In this document: positions 24,060 to 33,144 of the stretch, piece by piece
How the letters are laid out: the number at the start of each line of letters is the position of its first letter
Position numbering within the stretch: the stretch's first letter is position 1
NCBI GenBank assembly: GCA_040768445.1
Contig: JAXGMV010000001.1
Location: 1,426,001 to 1,490,000 of the forward strand
Source: JAXGMV01 sp040768445
GTDB lineage: Bacteria > Chloroflexota > Anaerolineae > Anaerolineales > Anaerolineaceae
Length of the DNA stretch: 64,000 nucleotides
Direction of reading: 5' to 3'
The notes under the pieces: generated by a model
The model's database searches: none
What the model was told of the DNA's origin: nothing
What the model saw: only the letters and a program-made list of their open reading frames with translations
Position numbers and translations under genes: made by a program

Positions 24060-25169
24060 TTATACCGGTGCCCGGTACTTGCCATATTTCTTCAAAAGAT
24101 CAATTAATCGGTCATGGGGCAGGGCGTAAACTGTGTTTCCATTGATGCCGCTCATAGTCTCAGCTGAAAGAAGCGCATTGATAATCGCTTCCTCAGTCGC
24201 CTGAACGACGCCCTCAAGCAAAGGGTCAGAAAAATCGTTGGGGATCATACGGATAACCGCCTCACGGTCACGATGGGCAGCATTTGGATTGGCGGTAGAA
24301 AAAGCAAGAATGATGTCCCCCGAACCGTTGGCAGCAAATCCGCCCAACCTTCCCAGCCCAAGTGCAGCCCGCCTTGCCATGCGTTTCAACTGGTAAGGTA
24401 ATAATGGAGCATCCGTGGCAATAATCACAATAATAGAGCCAGTTTCATTGATCGGGGAGGGGTGTCCAATCTCAGGCATCAGGTCGGTAATTTCTTTGCC
24501 CACCGGTACACTGGCAATTGTAAGGTTGCGGCGCAGTCCGTAATTTGCCTGTACCAGCACCCCAACCGTGTACGTCTCAGGAAGCCCTGTGATTACCCGT
24601 GAGGATGTACCAATACCGCCTTTAAACTGGTGGCACATCATGCCGGTACCTCCACCGACATTCCCCTGTGCTACCGGGCCGGATGCAGCAGTGTCAAGCG
24701 CTTCAAACACATGCTCAGGTTTGACATGAAAGCCGTTGACGTCGTTCAGAAACCCATCGTAGGTTTCCGCCACGACAGGAAGTACCCAGTAACTGCCGCC
24801 AGGCAGGGGCTCGTAAAACTTATTCTTTCCCACCCAGGCGATTAAGGCATCATGCGTTACACCAACAGCATGGGTGTTTGTAATCAGGACGGGGTGCTCC
24901 ATGAAGCCTGACTCCTCAACCCAATGGCTGCCGGTCATTTCGCCATTGCCATTCAGAGCAAAAATACCGGCAAAGACCGGATCGTAGTGGTGTCCGCGCG
25001 GTAGTATGGCTGTCACGCCAGTGCGGACCGGTCCTTCACCGACGACAAGCTGACCTTCACCTGAAATGATTGTACTGTGCCCAACCTTGAGGTCAGGAAT
25101 ATCTGTGATGGCGTTGTAGGGGCCAGGCTCACCGTCGAGTGGAATGCCCAACTCACTTGCTTTTGCCAT
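24060..25169 (-). CDS. P1/S58-family peptidase (DmpA-like aminopeptidase)
   Basis: This 369-residue protein matches the DmpA/BapA S58 family, Ntn-type hydrolases that self-cleave and remove N-terminal residues, including D- and beta-amino acids. The start AITDIPDLKVGHSTII is typical. GNVGGGTGMMCHQFKGGIGTSSR covers the pre-cleavage region, and ANGSGDIILAFSTAN holds the NGSGD motif near the C-terminus. The expected cleavage site is ahead of the Ser in IGTSSR. AAAGGAG precedes the ATG. It lies 59 bp from the SagB-like gene. Confidence 0.9.
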   Translation of the reverse strand: MAKASELGIPLDGEPGPYNAITDIPDLKVGHSTIISGEGQLVVGEGPVRTGVTAILPRGHHYDPVFAGIFALNGNGEMTGSHWVEESGFMEHPVLITNTHAVGVTHDALIAWVGKNKFYEPLPGGSYWVLPVVAETYDGFLNDVNGFHVKPEHVFEALDTAASGPVAQGNVGGGTGMMCHQFKGGIGTSSRVITGLPETYTVGVLVQANYGLRRNLTIASVPVGKEITDLMPEIGHPSPINETGSIIVIIATDAPLLPYQLKRMARRAALGLGRLGGFAANGSGDIILAFSTANPNAAHRDREAVIRMIPNDFSDPLLEGVVQATEEAIINALLSAETMSGINGNTVYALPHDRLIDLLKKYGKYRAPV

Positions 25170-25251
25170 AGCAGACTCCTTTGAAGCAAAATTCTTTATG
25201 TAATTCTATATCAGATTCAGGGAGATGGAAATTACCTTAATGTTAGAGATC

Positions 25252-26121
25252 TCAGTCAGTGATATTTAATTGGAGTTTGAAAGGACTGTCCACGCCGGAG
25301 ATGCCGTAAATATCAAGGTAATAATACTGGGAAACCGGCATTTCAAGCGAGAAATCGTTACCAAGGATCTCAAAGCGTTTGTACGGCTGCCCGTCAAACT
25401 CACCGTAAATCCCAAGTGAGAGATCAGATGGATCAGGCGGGGCCAGATTGACCGACAATGTTTGACCTGCATGCACATACAACCGGTAGCGGACACGGGT
25501 CAAGATGTCTGGATGGAAAGTTGCGTTAACCGTTATCCCGCCGTCTATCTCAAGGCTGTTCTGCGGCGCTTCAAGGATGAGGTTGGCAGGCAGTTCAATG
25601 GAGAGGAAATAATCTGCTGTTGTACCTGTGGTGGTCAGGACAATGAGATATTCCTGTGTTGCCGGCAGCAAGCCAACCCACTGTGAGGCAGGTGGTGATT
25701 GTGGTATCACTGCTGCCATGTCATCACCTGTGAAAACATCAATCAGCATATTATCCTCTGCTGATGACGCTGATACCGTGAGAAGCTGGTTGGCGCCTGC
25801 CTGCAGTAAAAAACAATGTTTCACTGCTGAGGTGATCATACCTGAAGTCAGGAAAGAAGTGCCACCATGTGGGAACTGCACCTCCTCGATGAAATTACAT
25901 GATTGATCTGTGCTGGATGGGGTTACGGTGACTGCCGCCAACTTGGCAGGAGCCTGTTCGGTTACAACAGAAGTTGGAACTGACAGCACTGGTGTTTCGC
26001 TGACATCTGAGGGTGTATTTACAGGACGAGGACTCAATTCAGGCTGGCAGGCAGTTAACAGTGAGACGGCGAGCAGCACGACTGTGTAAAGATGCAGGTT
26101 TAAGAATGGTGTTCTAATCAT
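25252..26121 (-). CDS. Hypothetical lipoprotein
   Basis: This 289-residue protein has an N-terminal hydrophobic signal ending in the lipobox LLTAC. A short Pro/Thr/Val-rich linker (about 28-65) is followed by two beta-rich regions (about 75-180 and 185-289). Spacing of hydrophobic strands suggests carbohydrate-binding or pre-peptidase (PPC-like) beta-sandwiches, but I cannot assign a family. It probably sits on the outer face of the membrane. The ribosome site is weak. It is divergent from the following transporter gene. Confidence 0.75.
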   Translation of the reverse strand: MIRTPFLNLHLYTVVLLAVSLLTACQPELSPRPVNTPSDVSETPVLSVPTSVVTEQAPAKLAAVTVTPSSTDQSCNFIEEVQFPHGGTSFLTSGMITSAVKHCFLLQAGANQLLTVSASSAEDNMLIDVFTGDDMAAVIPQSPPASQWVGLLPATQEYLIVLTTTGTTADYFLSIELPANLILEAPQNSLEIDGGITVNATFHPDILTRVRYRLYVHAGQTLSVNLAPPDPSDLSLGIYGEFDGQPYKRFEILGNDFSLEMPVSQYYYLDIYGISGVDSPFKLQLNITD

Positions 26122-26272
26122 AGTTATCTTTTACAATCTTAACGCTTTAAACACTGAGATGGTTCCCATCATCTTCTTGCGCTGTATGTGATAATTTTGA
26201 TGTTTTCACGGAACTATCCAGTGCATGCTATACTTAGGCGTTATCATACCGGTTGCAAATGTGAGATAAAGA

Positions 26273-27610
26273 TTGAAGGCAATTAACCAAAAAGTCGTTT
26301 TAATGATGTGGCTGCCGCTGGCTGCCAGCTGGTTGTTAATGAGCTCAGAAGGGCCAATCATGAATGCGGTTGTTGCCCGGCTCGCGAATCCTGAGATTAA
26401 CCTGGCTGCCCTTGGTGGTATTGTTCATCCAGTCTCCCTGTTGATTGAAGCGCCAATTATCATGCTGCTTTCGGCGTCAACAGCGCTTGGCAAAGATTGG
26501 GCCTCATATCTCAAGATTCGCAACTATATGCTGGGTATTGGGGGCAGCCTGACCCTGCTGCACATCCTTGTTTCTTATACGCCCCTATACGACATGGTTG
26601 TGGTGCGCGTGATGGGTGTCCCAGAGCAGTTGATTGAACCCGGCAGGATTGGGATGATGATCATGGTGCCCTGGACGTTTTTCATCGGTCTCAGGCGCTT
26701 CAACCAGGGGCTGATGATCCGTAATGGACGTTCGGATGCTGTGGCTAAGTGCACTGTGGTTCGACTGGTAACCATTGTGACTGTGCTGGCAGCTGGTTAT
26801 TACATCGGTACCATACCTGGCGTGATTGTTGGCGCTACAGCCATGGCGCTGGGTGTTACTCTGGAAGGCGCTTATGCCGCCTATTTGACCCGGCCGATCT
26901 TAAAAATTATTAGAAACGCACCACCGGTAGAGCCGCTTACTAACAAGGCTTTCCTGGCGTTTTATGTTCCGCTGGTAATGACATCCCTGTTAAATTTTCT
27001 AGGTTCGCCGATTGGCAGCGCGATGATCAGCCGCATGCCCAACCCGGTTGAGTCGCTGGCAGTTTGGGCAGTGCTTGGTAACCTGGTATTCATCCTGCGC
27101 TCTACTGGTGTTTCTTACAACGAAGTTGTGGTTGCGCTGCTGGATGAAAGGGGTTCTTACCCTCATTTAAAGGCGTTTTCACGCAAATTGATGACGGGCA
27201 TATTCATTGTCAGCCTGGTCTTTACTGCTACGCCAATTTCCCGTTTTTGGTTCAACAATGTGGCAGCGCTGAAGTCTGAGTTAGCGCAGATGGCGGTGGT
27301 TGGCATGTGGATTCTGATGGTCGTGCCCATGATAAGTGTTCTACAAAGTTTGTACCAGGGCACGTTGGTTTTCAGCAGGCGCACAACAGGCGTCTCACAG
27401 GCGGTTGCCGCTTACTTGTTGAGCATGTTTGCAGTATTGGCACTGGGCGTGGTAATTCAAAAATTCCCGGGTGTGTATGTCGCCGGGGCTGCTTTTGCTG
27501 CTGCCAACATCGCTCAAGCCGGCTGGCTGTGGTTCCGCAGTCGGAAGATACTGGACTCTATCCGGAAACGCGATCTTGAATTAACACAGCTTGAACATCA
27601 AACCAGTTGA
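26273..27610 (+). CDS. MOP-superfamily membrane transporter (ANK-like)
   Basis: This 445-residue protein has about 12 membrane helices in two similar halves, as in the MOP superfamily (MATE, flippases). The N-terminus (EGPIMNAVVARLANPEINLA) resembles the ANK progressive-ankylosis branch, whose animal member exports phosphate-type anions and citrate; bacterial members are uncharacterised. The start is a TTG with only a weak upstream purine stretch, so an alternative start downstream is possible. It is divergent from the lipoprotein gene and convergent with the HD gene (13 bp gap). Confidence 0.82.
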   Translation: MKAINQKVVLMMWLPLAASWLLMSSEGPIMNAVVARLANPEINLAALGGIVHPVSLLIEAPIIMLLSASTALGKDWASYLKIRNYMLGIGGSLTLLHILVSYTPLYDMVVVRVMGVPEQLIEPGRIGMMIMVPWTFFIGLRRFNQGLMIRNGRSDAVAKCTVVRLVTIVTVLAAGYYIGTIPGVIVGATAMALGVTLEGAYAAYLTRPILKIIRNAPPVEPLTNKAFLAFYVPLVMTSLLNFLGSPIGSAMISRMPNPVESLAVWAVLGNLVFILRSTGVSYNEVVVALLDERGSYPHLKAFSRKLMTGIFIVSLVFTATPISRFWFNNVAALKSELAQMAVVGMWILMVVPMISVLQSLYQGTLVFSRRTTGVSQAVAAYLLSMFAVLALGVVIQKFPGVYVAGAAFAAANIAQAGWLWFRSRKILDSIRKRDLELTQLEHQTS

Positions 27611-27623
27611 TTGGCTTCGATTA

Positions 27624-28211
27624 TTACCTGTCTAATTCGGCTGTCTGATCAGCAAGCGTGAGCAATTGATTAACAACCTCAGCCAGTTCATTCACAATTG
27701 GGTGTTCGTAAGACTCTTGCAATATATTTAGTATGGAGCGGTAATACCACACCGTGCCATCTTCGCCGCCCTTGAACCTGTTCCAAACGTTATCTCCCGC
27801 TGAGTGTGCATCACGTACAATGGCACGCCCATTGTGGATTTTATCGGCGCAGGATACCAGTTTTGCCTCATCAGGAATACCTTGAAGATGCTCTAAATAA
27901 GCTTCTTTACGGGCACGCCAGGGCGGCTTGGGTGTTTCCCAAGAATCCGTGCAGGCTTTCACAATTTCAGATACCCGATTTCCAAAACGGTTCTCAATTT
28001 CAATCAATCTTTGTCTGCCGCCCTGGTCTTCCACGGCATCGTGCAGCAGTGCGGCGATAGCCTGATCTTCATCACCGCCATACTCAAGCACCAGTGCTGA
28101 CACAACCAGGAGGTGTACAGCATAGGGTGTACTGGTGCCTTTGCGAAGCTGGTTTGCGTGAAGGTTCAACGCGTATAACAGGGCATCATTGAAACGCCTG
28201 GTAAGTTTCAT
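27624..28211 (-). CDS. HD-domain protein resembling small alarmone hydrolases
   Basis: This 195-residue HD protein shows the RelA/SpoT-hydrolase order of motifs: LHANQLRKGTSTPYAVH, LLHDAVEDQGG (HD pair plus ED), and KLVSCADKIHNGRAI. That pattern matches stand-alone Mesh1/SAH enzymes, which remove pyrophosphate from (p)ppGpp with Mn2+. No synthetase domain is present. It overlaps the upstream nitroreductase gene by 4 bp, so the two are co-translated. Function on ppGpp is inferred from motif order; NADPH phosphatase activity is known for animal Mesh1. Confidence 0.82.
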   Translation of the reverse strand: MKLTRRFNDALLYALNLHANQLRKGTSTPYAVHLLVVSALVLEYGGDEDQAIAALLHDAVEDQGGRQRLIEIENRFGNRVSEIVKACTDSWETPKPPWRARKEAYLEHLQGIPDEAKLVSCADKIHNGRAIVRDAHSAGDNVWNRFKGGEDGTVWYYRSILNILQESYEHPIVNELAEVVNQLLTLADQTAELDR

Positions 28212-28756
28212 GGCTTTGGAATTCCTTGTGAGCCATAACTCTGCCAGTGTATGCGATCTTCATTGTACTGGGTACGTGCTTCCTTGACTTCGCCCGGATA
28301 ACCCACATAAATCACTGCCAACGGAGTGACATGTTCAGGCAGATTGAAGATTTCAGTGACAACCCTGCTCATTTTTGTAATCGGGTAAACACCCAGCCAG
28401 ACAGTGCCCAACCCCAGGCTGACAGCTGCAATCAGAATATTTTCAACAGCTGCGCTGCAGTCCTGTACCCAAAAGCGTTCCACCGCCGCCCGCTTTTGCT
28501 TTTTTGAGTTCTTGCAGACGACAATGGCGGCTGGCGCATTGTATTTACCGAAGATGAAACCTTTACGGATTTTTTCCAGTTGACCAGAGTCGGTTGCCAC
28601 GATAAATTCCCAGGGCTGGTTGTTCATAGCCGATGGCGCTGCCATGCCGGCTTTCAAGAGAAGCGTCAGTTTTTCGGTCTCTACCGGCTGGTCAGTAAAT
28701 TTTCGGATACTGCGCCGTTTGAATATGTTTTCAAGCGTTTCATTCATCTGGAACAA
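28208..28756 (-). CDS. Nitroreductase-family FMN oxidoreductase
   Basis: This 182-residue flavoprotein has FKRRSIRKFTDQPVE (FMN phosphate contact), AAPSAMNNQPWEFIVA, and GLGTVWLGVYP near the C-terminus, all typical of nitroreductases. Members reduce nitroaromatics, quinones or flavins with NAD(P)H; the physiological substrate is not deducible. It overlaps the upstream DMT transporter gene by 13 bp and the downstream HD gene by 4 bp, indicating a tight operon. Confidence 0.92.
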   Translation of the reverse strand: MFQMNETLENIFKRRSIRKFTDQPVETEKLTLLLKAGMAAPSAMNNQPWEFIVATDSGQLEKIRKGFIFGKYNAPAAIVVCKNSKKQKRAAVERFWVQDCSAAVENILIAAVSLGLGTVWLGVYPITKMSRVVTEIFNLPEHVTPLAVIYVGYPGEVKEARTQYNEDRIHWQSYGSQGIPKP

Positions 28757-29634
28757 TCCTTTTCTGTGTAAAGATGATCTAATTCGTTTTGTTTAGTCGA
28801 AAGCGAGCCAATAACAGCGCCTGAAATGATCAACACCATAGCAGCACCTGAAATCCAATCCAACTTTTCACCTCGCAATACGATCAATAATAATGTTGAA
28901 AATAGTGGGATGAGATAAGCCAGCGACCCTATCACTCTGGAGTCACCGCACTTGAGCGCTGCATCCCAGCTGTAGAAAGCAAGACCAAGCGGACCGAGAC
29001 CGACAATGATCAGCATTATCCAGTCAGGTGATCGGATTGAAATAAAAACCGTCAATCCGCCATGCTGAATGACTGCTGCCACCAGTGAAAAGATGCCTGC
29101 CAGAAAGCAAAACACGCCTACTGTTGTGGTGGGGAATGGCGGCAGACGGCGCGTCAGCAGAGAATAAACAGCCCATATCAGGGCTGCAGAACCAGCCATC
29201 AGGTAACCTGGCAGGGCCTGTGCGCTGGTCGAAATATTGCCTCCGCTGGCAATCAAGCCTGCGCCAAAAAAACCAATGATCACACCGATGATATGGTTGA
29301 GCTTCAGGCGCTGGCTTTTCAGAAACACGGGTGTGAGAAGTACAATAAAAACCGGCCAGAGGTAATTGACCAGGTTGACACCGATTGCCGGCGCTTTTTG
29401 AAAAGCGGAGAAGTAGAGAAAGTGGTAACCGAACAGCCCGCCGGTGCCAACAGCCAGGGTCTTAAGCGGTACAACCCAGGACTTGATATTTCGTAGCGAC
29501 ACCAGACTGCCGATGCACAGACCGATGCCAGTTGTCAGTAAGGGCGGCAGGTGCTGCAGGCTGGCACTGAAGAATCCCAGGAAACTCCACAGGATGATGG
29601 TTATAAAGGTATAGATCAGCGCAGATGCGGGCAA
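28744..29634 (-). CDS. EamA/DMT-family transporter
   Basis: This 296-residue membrane protein has ten helices in two EamA repeats (about 5-135 and 150-285), the usual drug/metabolite transporter layout. Family stretches include NLVNYLWPVFIVLLTPVFL in the first repeat and GSLAYLIPLFSTLLLI in the second. DMT proteins export amino acids or metabolites; the cargo here is unknown. Translation starts at TTG 29634, 18 bp after the ornithine cyclodeaminase-like gene. The adjacent amino-acid-type enzyme makes an amino acid or imine metabolite a reasonable guess for the cargo. Confidence 0.9.
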   Translation of the reverse strand: MPASALIYTFITIILWSFLGFFSASLQHLPPLLTTGIGLCIGSLVSLRNIKSWVVPLKTLAVGTGGLFGYHFLYFSAFQKAPAIGVNLVNYLWPVFIVLLTPVFLKSQRLKLNHIIGVIIGFFGAGLIASGGNISTSAQALPGYLMAGSAALIWAVYSLLTRRLPPFPTTTVGVFCFLAGIFSLVAAVIQHGGLTVFISIRSPDWIMLIIVGLGPLGLAFYSWDAALKCGDSRVIGSLAYLIPLFSTLLLIVLRGEKLDWISGAAMVLIISGAVIGSLSTKQNELDHLYTEKDCSR

Positions 29635-29652
29635 CGGATAAACTCGTGCTGA

Positions 29653-30627
29653 TTACAGGGGCAGCCAGGTACCGATATGTTTGTCAAGTGCTTCAAGGTA
29701 AATCTGGCGGGCTACAGCCATGTCCTCAAGCGCCAACCCAAGGTTCATTGCCATGATGCGCTCATCAGCATGCTGGCGGCCGGGCTTTTCACCCGACACA
29801 ATCTCACTTAACTCTGCATACGGCTTTGGCAGATCGACAAAGTAGCCAATGCTGGCGTAATAGGCCATTTGTGCCAGGTCATCTGTGTTGAGCTTGTCGA
29901 ACTGCTCCAGCGCTTCTGTCGTCCAAAGGGTGTCAAAATCTATTGCACTGGCAAACGCGCCTTTCTGCAGCCAGTCTTTTTCAATAATTGGGCGCGGGAT
30001 ACGGTAAATCGGGCTTGAAGTCACCACAAGGTCGCTGTTGACAACAGCCTGCTTCGGTTCAGAGGCACCGATGATCTTAAGCCCCAGCTTGTCAGACATC
30101 TCTTTGACAAATTCTGCCTGCACTTCAGGTACGACGTCATAGGCGTAGACCCTTTCCAGGGGGAAGAGGCAGTTGAGTGCCTCAAGGTTGGTGCGGCCCT
30201 GTACACCGCAGGCGATTATGCCGGCAGTTTTGCTATCTGGCCGGGCAAGGTATTTGGCTGAGAGTGCGGTGGCAGCAGCGGTGCGGTAGGCTGTAATCCA
30301 GGTGGAGTCCATAACAGCAATTGGAAAACCGGTCTCATCATCATTTAGTATCAAGATACCGCTGATATAGGGCAGTCCCTTCTCTTTGTTAGCCGGATAA
30401 CCCCCCACCCACTTGATCCCAGCGGCATTCAGCGCCGGCACGTGTGCCAGCATGGCATGCAGAAAAGCATCAGGCCTGGTGTGAATACCGGGCTTGGGTG
30501 GCATTTCTGTCCGACCGTGTGCCTTTTCAGTAAAAACCGTTTCCAGCAGGTCAATCATCGCCGGCAATCCCAGTGCGATCTCTTCCACCTGAGCCCGCGA
30601 TAAATAAAGTAATTCATGCTGTTCCAT
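29653..30627 (-). CDS. Ornithine cyclodeaminase/mu-crystallin family protein
   Basis: This 324-residue NAD(P)-dependent protein carries KWVGGYPANKEKGLPYISG (substrate region), ITAYRTAAATALSAKYLA, and the Rossmann motif GIIACGVQGRTNLEAL. Family members convert ornithine to proline plus ammonia, or act as alanine dehydrogenases or ketimine reductases; motifs alone do not decide. The ATG at 30627 is chosen because GGAGG lies upstream; a His-rich frame extension to 30654 has none. It is the first gene of an operon with the DMT transporter, nitroreductase and HD protein. Confidence 0.9.
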   Translation of the reverse strand: MEQHELLYLSRAQVEEIALGLPAMIDLLETVFTEKAHGRTEMPPKPGIHTRPDAFLHAMLAHVPALNAAGIKWVGGYPANKEKGLPYISGILILNDDETGFPIAVMDSTWITAYRTAAATALSAKYLARPDSKTAGIIACGVQGRTNLEALNCLFPLERVYAYDVVPEVQAEFVKEMSDKLGLKIIGASEPKQAVVNSDLVVTSSPIYRIPRPIIEKDWLQKGAFASAIDFDTLWTTEALEQFDKLNTDDLAQMAYYASIGYFVDLPKPYAELSEIVSGEKPGRQHADERIMAMNLGLALEDMAVARQIYLEALDKHIGTWLPL

Positions 30628-30709
30628 AATTCCCTCCAGGTGATGGTGATGCAACCGTTTGGGTAAAACCCAGGCAAGCGATTTTAACTATAACATTTTT
30701 TTGATCGTT

Positions 30710-30746
30710 TATAAAAAAACCGTACAGCACAATGACTGTACGGTTT
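30710..30746 (-). terminator. Rho-independent terminator after the first beta-lactamase-like gene
   Basis: AAACCGTACAG (30717-30727) pairs with CTGTACGGTTT (30736-30746). Read on the minus strand it is followed by a run of seven or more T. Confidence 0.9.
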
Positions 30747-30767
30747 CAAACGTTAGTGACCAATCAC

Positions 30768-32144
30768 TCAGGCAAGATCGCCGGTTTTTCGCATGGCATA
30801 GCGTTCGTAAATTATCTCGTAGGTGCCATTTTTCTTCTTGAACTCAACTGTAAGACGGTTACCGGCGCTGAGTGTATAAAACACCCGTTTGTCACCCTCG
30901 AGGTTCTCAGGGATCAATGGGATGGTATTGGTGTTGTAGCGGTCTCCCATCACAACAGTCAGGAAATCGCCGGCTTTACGCACCTGCACCTTCATGGTGC
31001 CTTTATATGTCTGGTAAAAGCCAGTGAGCTCAGAAAGCGCTTTTTCGCGCTGGACAAACGGCAGCTGGTCGGGGTCTGAGCCCAGCGCTTCAGCCAGGGC
31101 ATACTGACCCATCTGGCTGGGATTGTACCCGCTGCCGTTGATCAACACAACCACGCCGATGTTTTGATCCGGGATAAAACCCATGTAAGCTGTTGCTGAG
31201 CCGACGGAGCCGCTGTGACCAACCAGTACATTTCCAAGGAAGTTCGGCAGCCTGCCCAAACCGTAGCAGTACATGTAATCACCAAAGGGGTTATTTTCCA
31301 TTGGTGTCTTGACACGTGCTGTTTCCATTGCTTCAACGGATGACTTTTCAAGGATTTTTGCATCCGTAGTTTTACCCCAGCCAAGGTACATGTTGACATA
31401 TTTGCTCATGTCGAGCACGCTGCTGATCAATCCGCCGTCGGCAGTGACTGAACCGAACGGATAGGTGGTTGGAAGCCTTTCACCTTTATCAGTAATGTTG
31501 TAGGGCACTGCTGCATCGCTGTCGCTGTCAAAATCCGCCTTCTTGAAAATGCTGCGGTTCATACCCAGCGGCTTGAGGATGTGATTGGTAACGTAATCAA
31601 TGTAACTCTCGCCGGACACCTTCTCAATCAACGCGCCGAGGATGGCGTAGCCTTCATTCAAGTAAAACCAGCGTTCTCCGGGCTTTGCTTCCACCCAGTC
31701 GCCGGCATCTTCCATAAAGGTGAGCATGTCGTCAATGCCCGAAATTGGCAACCATGTGCCACCAGCGCCAGTGGCGTGATCGATCATCGCCTCGGCATAA
31801 GCCAGGGCTGGGATGCCGGAGGTGTGCGACATCAGGTGGTGGATGAGCACTTTTTCACCCATGGGCTGGATGTTAAATGGAAAGTATTTGTCGATCGGGT
31901 CGTCAATTCTGAGCTTGCCCTGTTCTGCCAGCTGCATTACAGCCACGCTGGTGAATGACTTGGTGACAGACCCAATGCAGTACAGTGTTTTATCGGTTGC
32001 AGGGAAACCACGTCCAATGTCTCTGAAGCCGAAACCTTTTGACCATGTCACCTGGTTATCCTTGATAAACGCGATGGAAACACTTGGCAGTTTCGTTTCA
32101 GAAGCTTTTTTGAAGATAAATTTTTCAGTTTTTGGAAATAACAT
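30768..32144 (-). CDS. Serine beta-lactamase-like hydrolase (class C/EstB family)
   Basis: This 458-residue protein has the penicillin-binding/class C beta-lactamase fold. SVTKS gives the catalytic SxxK, YLNEGYAILG the YxN element, and VGHSGSVGSATAYMG an HxG-type third motif. A C-terminal beta domain (about 365-458) is typical of EstB-like proteins. Substrates may be esters, D-amino-acid peptides or wall fragments; resistance is not implied. No signal peptide is visible, so it may be cytosolic. The ATG at 32144 has AGGAGG upstream. A related but diverged copy is encoded at 33648-35252. Confidence 0.9.
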   Translation of the reverse strand: MLFPKTEKFIFKKASETKLPSVSIAFIKDNQVTWSKGFGFRDIGRGFPATDKTLYCIGSVTKSFTSVAVMQLAEQGKLRIDDPIDKYFPFNIQPMGEKVLIHHLMSHTSGIPALAYAEAMIDHATGAGGTWLPISGIDDMLTFMEDAGDWVEAKPGERWFYLNEGYAILGALIEKVSGESYIDYVTNHILKPLGMNRSIFKKADFDSDSDAAVPYNITDKGERLPTTYPFGSVTADGGLISSVLDMSKYVNMYLGWGKTTDAKILEKSSVEAMETARVKTPMENNPFGDYMYCYGLGRLPNFLGNVLVGHSGSVGSATAYMGFIPDQNIGVVVLINGSGYNPSQMGQYALAEALGSDPDQLPFVQREKALSELTGFYQTYKGTMKVQVRKAGDFLTVVMGDRYNTNTIPLIPENLEGDKRVFYTLSAGNRLTVEFKKKNGTYEIIYERYAMRKTGDLA

Positions 32145-32361
32145 CAATGAACCTCCTGTTCAAGTCGTGAATTTATTTAACCGGGTTAATTGTACAACAA
32201 CTGCTGATCTTGCCAGAAATAATCTTGATGATCATCTATTTAATTTCAATATTGGCAAATACTTTAAAAGAATAATCTAAAAATTCTAGTTATCAATAAT
32301 CATTTTATGCTACAATTATTAATAGACACACTGAGCGCTGATTCTAAATAAAGGAGGACTT

Positions 32362-33072
32362 ATGCCCGAACCTTCTGATGGATGTGTAAAGCCTTCAAAG
32401 GGACCTATCGTTGCTTCCGCTGAAGAAGTCGCACCGGCTTCGGCAGCACTTGTTATAAAGGAGAAACCAAAAATGTTGGCAAAAGTTGGCAAACCTGCAC
32501 CAGATTTTGAATTACCTGCGTATCTGGATGGCGGGTTTAAGAATGTTAGACTATCAGATTACAAAGGCAAATGGATTATCATCTGCTTCTATCCCGGTGA
32601 TTTTACCTTTGTCTGACCGACTGAATTATCGGCAGTTGCCGCTAGACACAGTGAATTTAAAGAGTTAGGTGTTGAGTTCTTCTCAATCAGCACTGACAGC
32701 CGTTTTGTACATAAAATCTGGCAGGAAGAAGAATTATCAAAGATGGTCGAAGGTGGCGTTCCGTTCCCGATGCTCTCCGATGCAGGTGGGCGCGTGGGCG
32801 ATGTCTACGGTGTTTATGATGAAGCCGCAGGCGTTGACATTCGAGGACGTTTCCTGATTGACCCCGATTTTGTCATTCGAGCCATGGAAGTGATGACCCC
32901 CGAAGTTGGACGTAATGTCGCCGAACTCATTCGCCAGGTGAAAGCCTTCCAGCATGTAGTAGCCACAGGGGAAGTTACCCCCGCTGGTTGGGAACCAGGA
33001 AGAAAGACCCTGAAACCCAACCCCGCACTTGCTGGCAAGGTCTGGAAAGAATGGACACCAGATAATCGTTAA
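32362..33072 (+). CDS. AhpC/Prx1-type peroxiredoxin with in-frame UGA (probable selenocysteine)
   Basis: The frame 32362-33072 is open except for one TGA at 32614-32616, codon 85. The context is GDFTFV-TGA-PTEL, exactly the peroxiredoxin active-site motif FTFVCPTE with the peroxidatic Cys codon replaced. Both flanks are conserved peroxiredoxin in the same frame (GKPAPDFELP before; FFSISTDSRFVHKIW and GRFLIDPDF after). The simplest reading is selenocysteine insertion, giving 236 residues that reduce peroxides. AAGGAGG precedes the ATG at 32362, but AAAGGAG also precedes an in-frame ATG at 32473; the shorter form puts Sec at 48, the usual position. The C-terminal resolving Cys (GEVCPA in AhpC) is Thr here. 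Remaining Cys are 8 and 75. A nonsense-mutated pseudogene is the alternative. Confidence 0.88.
32617..32650 (+). promoter_or_regulatory. Candidate bacterial SECIS hairpin
   Basis: Just after the UGA, CGGC (32630-32633) and GCCG (32638-32641) can pair around AGTT, with possible outer pairing of CTG to CAG. Bacterial SECIS elements lie in the coding region immediately 3' of UGA and vary in sequence. The stem is short, so this is tentative. Confidence 0.4.
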
Positions 33073-33098
33073 TCTGTTGTAATAGTTACAGCGCTCAT

Positions 33099-33126
33099 AA
33101 AGCGGCTGCCAGATGGCAGCCGCTTT
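33099..33126. terminator. Shared terminator hairpin between convergent genes
   Basis: AAAGCGGCTGCC (33099-33110) and GGCAGCCGCTTT (33115-33126) form a perfect 12 bp stem with an AGAT loop. It lies between the peroxiredoxin and HD genes and may serve both. T tracts are short. Confidence 0.75.
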
Positions 33127-33144
33127 AATGTTATTAATGTTTTC

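Noticed and set aside
32362..33072. Reading the peroxiredoxin as a broken pseudogene split into two fragments
   Set aside because: The only lesion is TGA at the active-site Cys codon, both sides stay in one frame with conserved sequence, and the start has strong ribosome sites. Selenocysteine is the better explanation, though sel genes were not visible in this window.
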